From positions 1 through 8,491 of the forward strand of contig JAKAAS010000055.1 of NCBI GenBank assembly GCA_021802225.1: a DNA stretch of 8,491 bases, written 5' to 3'. Of this stretch, positions 6,026-8,491 are shown one piece after another (the stretch's first letter is position 1; each line of letters starts with the position of its first letter). The notes beneath the pieces were generated by a model. The model was not told where the DNA came from, searched no databases, and worked only from the letters and a program-made list of their open reading frames with translations. This DNA is from Bacillota bacterium (GTDB lineage Bacteria > Bacillota_E > Sulfobacillia > Sulfobacillales > Sulfobacillaceae). The position numbers were made by a program, and so were the translations under genes.

Positions 6026-6054
6026 CGTGGTGTCCCATAGATTGCTCATTCACA

Positions 6055-6095
6055 CCACGCCAACTGGGGGGCCATCCGCCCCTTAATTGGTGTGG
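6055..6095. repeat. Long hairpin downstream of the IS66 fragment
   Basis: CCACGCCAA (6055-6063) pairs fully with TTGGTGTGG (6087-6095) with one G-T pair, and inside it GGGG (6066-6069) pairs with CCCC (6079-6082). An overlapping shorter inverted repeat is CGTGGTGT (6026-6033) with ACACCACG (6052-6059). No T-run follows. It begins 30 bases after the IS66 stop, so it could belong to the element's end region. Confidence 0.5.
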
Positions 6096-6133
6096 CTTGG
6101 GGTACCCATTAAGTAGTTACGCCATATTTAAGA

Positions 6134-6348
6134 ATGTCGACTTATCAGCGCTTCCTATTTTTCCACGACTGCAACCTTGGGTCCGGCCCTGGGACGCATG
6201 TTGATGGGCAGTTGGCCAGAGTAGTTGAGATGGTCGTCAACATGGCATTACTCGACGTCAACGGCCGTTCCGCACAACGCTTCCATGTGATGAGATGCTG
6301 AACGCTCTGCCGGAAAAAACGATCGTGGTGGGCAACCATGGCGAATAG
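6134..6348 (+). pseudogene. Decayed frame, possibly metallophosphoesterase (SbcD/Mre11-like) remnant
   Basis: A 55-codon frame (6134-6301) starts MSTYQRFLFFHDCNLGSGPG and continues 'THVDGQLARVVEMVVNMAL'. After a frameshift near 6285, a second frame reads 'DEMLNALPEKTIVVGNHGE' and stops at 6348. Together these recall SbcD/YhaO-like metallophosphoesterases: 'FLhtsDlHLGS', a helix with '.gqla.vve.v', and later 'vvvaGNHD', with the intervening GDhfD part deleted. The usual metal-binding His and Asp would be damaged (N in HDCNLG, G in GNHGE). There is no ribosome site. It could be chance similarity. If real, it is a dead nuclease gene lying convergent to the helicase. Confidence 0.3.
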
Positions 6349-6391
6349 GTATGCTGGCTACAATTTGCTGATGCCATTGCTCTCACGTCAA

Positions 6392-6469
6392 TCAAGTTCT
6401 CTTGCCTCCGCTCTGTTTGATAGGGAGCTGTTCATGGTCCCATTTTTCTCTGCCATTCATAATTTTCAT
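6392..6469 (-). CDS. 25-codon frame coupled to helicase stop, probable 5' stub of a lost gene
   Basis: The ATG at 6469-6467 overlaps the helicase stop as TGATG, a classic translational-coupling arrangement. The peptide is MKIMNGREKWDHEQLPIKQS plus five residues and stops at TGA 6394-6392. It has no family signature. Other minus-strand frames remain open beyond it but show nothing recognisable. It may be the beginning of a gene that originally followed the helicase and was cut off by the rearranged DNA to the left, or a chance overlap. Confidence 0.35.
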   Translation of the reverse strand: MKIMNGREKWDHEQLPIKQSGGKRT

Positions 6470-8491
6470 CACTCAGATACAGCTCCCGTGTTCATGTCAT
6501 AGTAGGCAAACTCTGTCACACCCTCGATTGGAGAGATTTCCTCGACTGACCAGATGATTTCTGCCGGGTTTAAATTATTGGGGGGATCATTGGGGTACTT
6601 TACGATATAGGCTAAGCCTTTGAGCGGGTGAAGAAATATTCTTTCGATGGTAACTTCTTGATTGGCTTTGTGAACGGCGAGGCCTGTACTGCCAGGAGCA
6701 ATTACCCGTTTCATCTCTTGATCCGGCGAAACTAAGGTTTCACCTCTTGATTGAGGAGAATACCGTTGGCGAGGAGTTTGACACTCATCACGGAGGATTT
6801 CCAAGATGTCCCTAAGTTCTGATGGGTAAATTTTTTCTACGTCGGCATCAAGAATGGATAAGCTATTCTCGACAGATTCCTCCAAGATAGATTCCTCCAT
6901 AACACGACTGGTCAGACGGAGGCTTCCGTAAATTTGATCAAATAGGGCGACGAATCGGTCACTGACCGTGACGCCATTGGCCTCCCTACGGTGTCGCCCA
7001 GAGCCATAACCGATGTCCTGGCGTTCAAAGGGTATGGTGATGAGGAATCCTTCATATAGTAGAGATGCTAAGATTTCGAGTTTAGGGGCATCAAGATGAA
7101 CAAAAGACGGATGGGTAAGAATCACTCCTGAAGAGAAGTAATATCGATAAAATCGAGGTGATCTGAACATGATGCTGCCGCCGGCGGCCAGAGGATAAGA
7201 GAAATGACTTTCAGTAGGTCCACGGCGTTCAGTGAATCCGACGACAGAGTCGTGAATTTGAAGGTTGCACTCCACAATAAGGAGGTCGTGATGGCGGGCG
7301 CTGTGATACACGTTTCCGTCGGATAGATTGGGGTAGATCTGGGTAGGGAGAGCAGTCGGGGACGTTGTATAATGTTTCTCTGGACGCGCTGAGATTTGGC
7401 GTTTTACGGTGTCGATCCGAACTATCCGAAATGGGGACGTGGCGTAGTAATAGACGGCTCCAGGATAAGCTTCACGCAATACTTGCCCATAGGATAATGA
7501 ACCTAAGCGTTGAGGGGTCATTCCTTGGTTTAAGACTACATTAAATTGCAGATCTACATCACGGAGAGCATACGTCCGGTTAGGTTGATCCCCTGCTTGC
7601 TCCTTCATTGTTTGGAATTCGACCGGTATGGCTCCCGTGCGTTCATCGTGTACCACTTCTGAGAATCCTGCGGGCCAACTTATTGAGCTTTCTAGGGTGA
7701 TCTCATCCTCTCCAACCACCCCAGCTACCATGTCATGTTCTCCACCCTGACGGCCTAGACAGAGCGCATGAATATATTGAATTCGTCGATTTTCGAGGTA
7801 AAGTGCTCCTTCAGTGAGTGGGCGAGAAAACAAAGAATTGGGATGACGAAATATCACCTCATCTAGGACGCTTCCCGCTTTAATTACGATGATCCGGCCT
7901 CGACTAGATCGCCCGATCCGACCAATTCGCTGCTGAAAGTTTGTTGCCGAGTTTGGCACACCGACAAGGACTGCGGCTGTCAACCCTTGAATATCTAATC
8001 CGAGTTCTAGCGCGCTTGTACTGACGATTCCTGTCAAATCTCCCTTTGTAAGTCGTTCCTGGATAAGGATGCGGTCCTGTTCTTCATATCCAGCCCGATA
8101 GGGCAGAACCCTCAGGGTTTCTAGTCGTCCTAGTTCTTCATCAGGCCCACGACCTAATCGAGCCATAATTGTGGCAATTTGCTCTGTTTGTTTACGGCTA
8201 TCCACGAACGCTATGAATCGGTCGGGGCCATTAGAGAGGTGAGTCAAAATTTCTCCAACGTGCGTGAGGAAATCGCCAGTTGGCGGGACGGTCATTTCGA
8301 TTTCCGTATTGTATTTGGGAGAGGAATCCTCAGAAATAACTTCAAATGGAACTCCAAATAATTTAAACAGGTGATCAGTAGGCTTGGACATTGTTGCAGA
8401 TGCTGTGAGGTAGCGATAAGAACCGCCAAGTAGGAAGTTAGCATGGTGCAATCGCCGAAATAGATACGCACGTTGGAGAAATTTTGACTCA
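6469..8491 (-). CDS. SF2 DExH helicase, YprA/MrfA- or Lhr-like, C-terminal part (5' cut by edge)
   Basis: The frame is open to the right edge, reading 'ESKFLQRAYLFRRLHHANFL', so the TTG at 8451 is internal. Counting from that codon: motif III in TASATM (SAT 18-20), motif IV-like FVDSRKQ (82-88), motif V 'VSTSALELGLDI' (143-154) and motif VI 'QRIGRIGRSSRG' (174-185) with both arginine fingers. RecA1 with Walker A and DExH lies outside the window. This is the second RecA domain of YprA/MrfA/Lhr-type 3'-5' helicases. A long tail of about 450 residues follows. It has only three cysteines, so the four-Cys DUF1998 zinc site of MrfA is absent, and its C-terminus holds a 'GSTGLAVHKANQEVTIERIF' domain of unknown role. 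Such helicases occur in DNA repair and in multi-gene defence loci. The frame is intact within the window. Confidence 0.9.
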   Translation of the reverse strand, partial: ESKFLQRAYLFRRLHHANFLLGGSYRYLTASATMSKPTDHLFKLFGVPFEVISEDSSPKYNTEIEMTVPPTGDFLTHVGEILTHLSNGPDRFIAFVDSRKQTEQIATIMARLGRGPDEELGRLETLRVLPYRAGYEEQDRILIQERLTKGDLTGIVSTSALELGLDIQGLTAAVLVGVPNSATNFQQRIGRIGRSSRGRIIVIKAGSVLDEVIFRHPNSLFSRPLTEGALYLENRRIQYIHALCLGRQGGEHDMVAGVVGEDEITLESSISWPAGFSEVVHDERTGAIPVEFQTMKEQAGDQPNRTYALRDVDLQFNVVLNQGMTPQRLGSLSYGQVLREAYPGAVYYYATSPFRIVRIDTVKRQISARPEKHYTTSPTALPTQIYPNLSDGNVYHSARHHDLLIVECNLQIHDSVVGFTERRGPTESHFSYPLAAGGSIMFRSPRFYRYYFSSGVILTHPSFVHLDAPKLEILASLLYEGFLITIPFERQDIGYGSGRHRREANGVTVSDRFVALFDQIYGSLRLTSRVMEESILEESVENSLSILDADVEKIYPSELRDILEILRDECQTPRQRYSPQSRGETLVSPDQEMKRVIAPGSTGLAVHKANQEVTIERIFLHPLKGLAYIVKYPNDPPNNLNPAEIIWSVEEISPIEGVTEFAYYDMNTGAVSE

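Noticed and set aside
5756..6049. Minus-strand frame antisense to the IS66 fragment
   Set aside because: The plus strand carries an unmistakable IS66 motif; the antisense frame matches nothing.
6145..6339. Minus-strand frame of 64 codons
   Set aside because: Cys/Thr/Ser-rich, no ribosome site; the opposite strand gives a more protein-like reading, though decayed.
1..8491. CRISPR array, tRNA or rRNA genes
   Set aside because: No regularly spaced direct repeats, and no cloverleaf or ribosomal RNA signature was seen on either strand by eye.

Overview
This is a mid-GC bacterial window in accessory DNA: four stretches of recognisable cargo genes separated by the debris of at least two transposon families. 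The host cannot be fixed. Good AAGGAGG-type ribosome sites, a eukaryotic-type Ser/Thr kinase, ISL3 and IS66 remnants and a probable IscB-type structured RNA would fit a Gram-positive or Chloroflexi-like genome rich in insertion sequences, but this is inference.

Layout. 1-891 (+): C-terminal part of an MFS efflux transporter, cut by the left edge. 892-2496: transposon graveyard. It holds a 182-bp unit bounded by 28-bp inverted arms (1036-1217) that look like ISL3 ends, then three broken ISL3 transposase pieces: N-terminal (+, 1205-1615), helix-turn-helix/C-terminal (-, 1844-2205, frameshifted) and the DDE-core middle (+, 2206-2367). Their order and orientation are scrambled, so inversion or two opposed elements must be involved. 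2497-5153 (-): an intact three-gene operon, transcribed in the order MauJ/HEPN-like protein (4047-5153), small RNase H-like protein (3538-4011), Ser/Thr kinase (2497-3534). It has a clear TATAAT promoter at 5268-5273 and a probable terminator at 2458-2483. This compact cassette amid mobile DNA is the best candidate for an undescribed, perhaps defensive, system.

5288-5510 (+): a densely structured non-coding RNA segment resembling HEARO/IscB omega RNA, with no iscB gene beside it. It overlaps the -35 region of the operon promoter on the opposite strand. 5564-6025 (+): C-terminal third of an IS66-type transposase. 6026-6391: hairpins and a decayed reading frame that may derive from a metallophosphoesterase (SbcD/Mre11-like). 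6392-8491 (-): C-terminal part of a large SF2 helicase, cut by the right edge, with a 25-codon frame overlapping its stop codon as TGATG. This suggests that the next gene of the helicase operon was lost to rearrangement.

Working together: the kinase, the RNase H-like protein and the MauJ/HEPN-like protein are close-spaced and probably co-expressed, which suggests a sensing/regulatory kinase acting with a nucleic-acid-related pair. The helicase is a separate, now orphaned, nucleic-acid-processing gene. The transporter appears unrelated.
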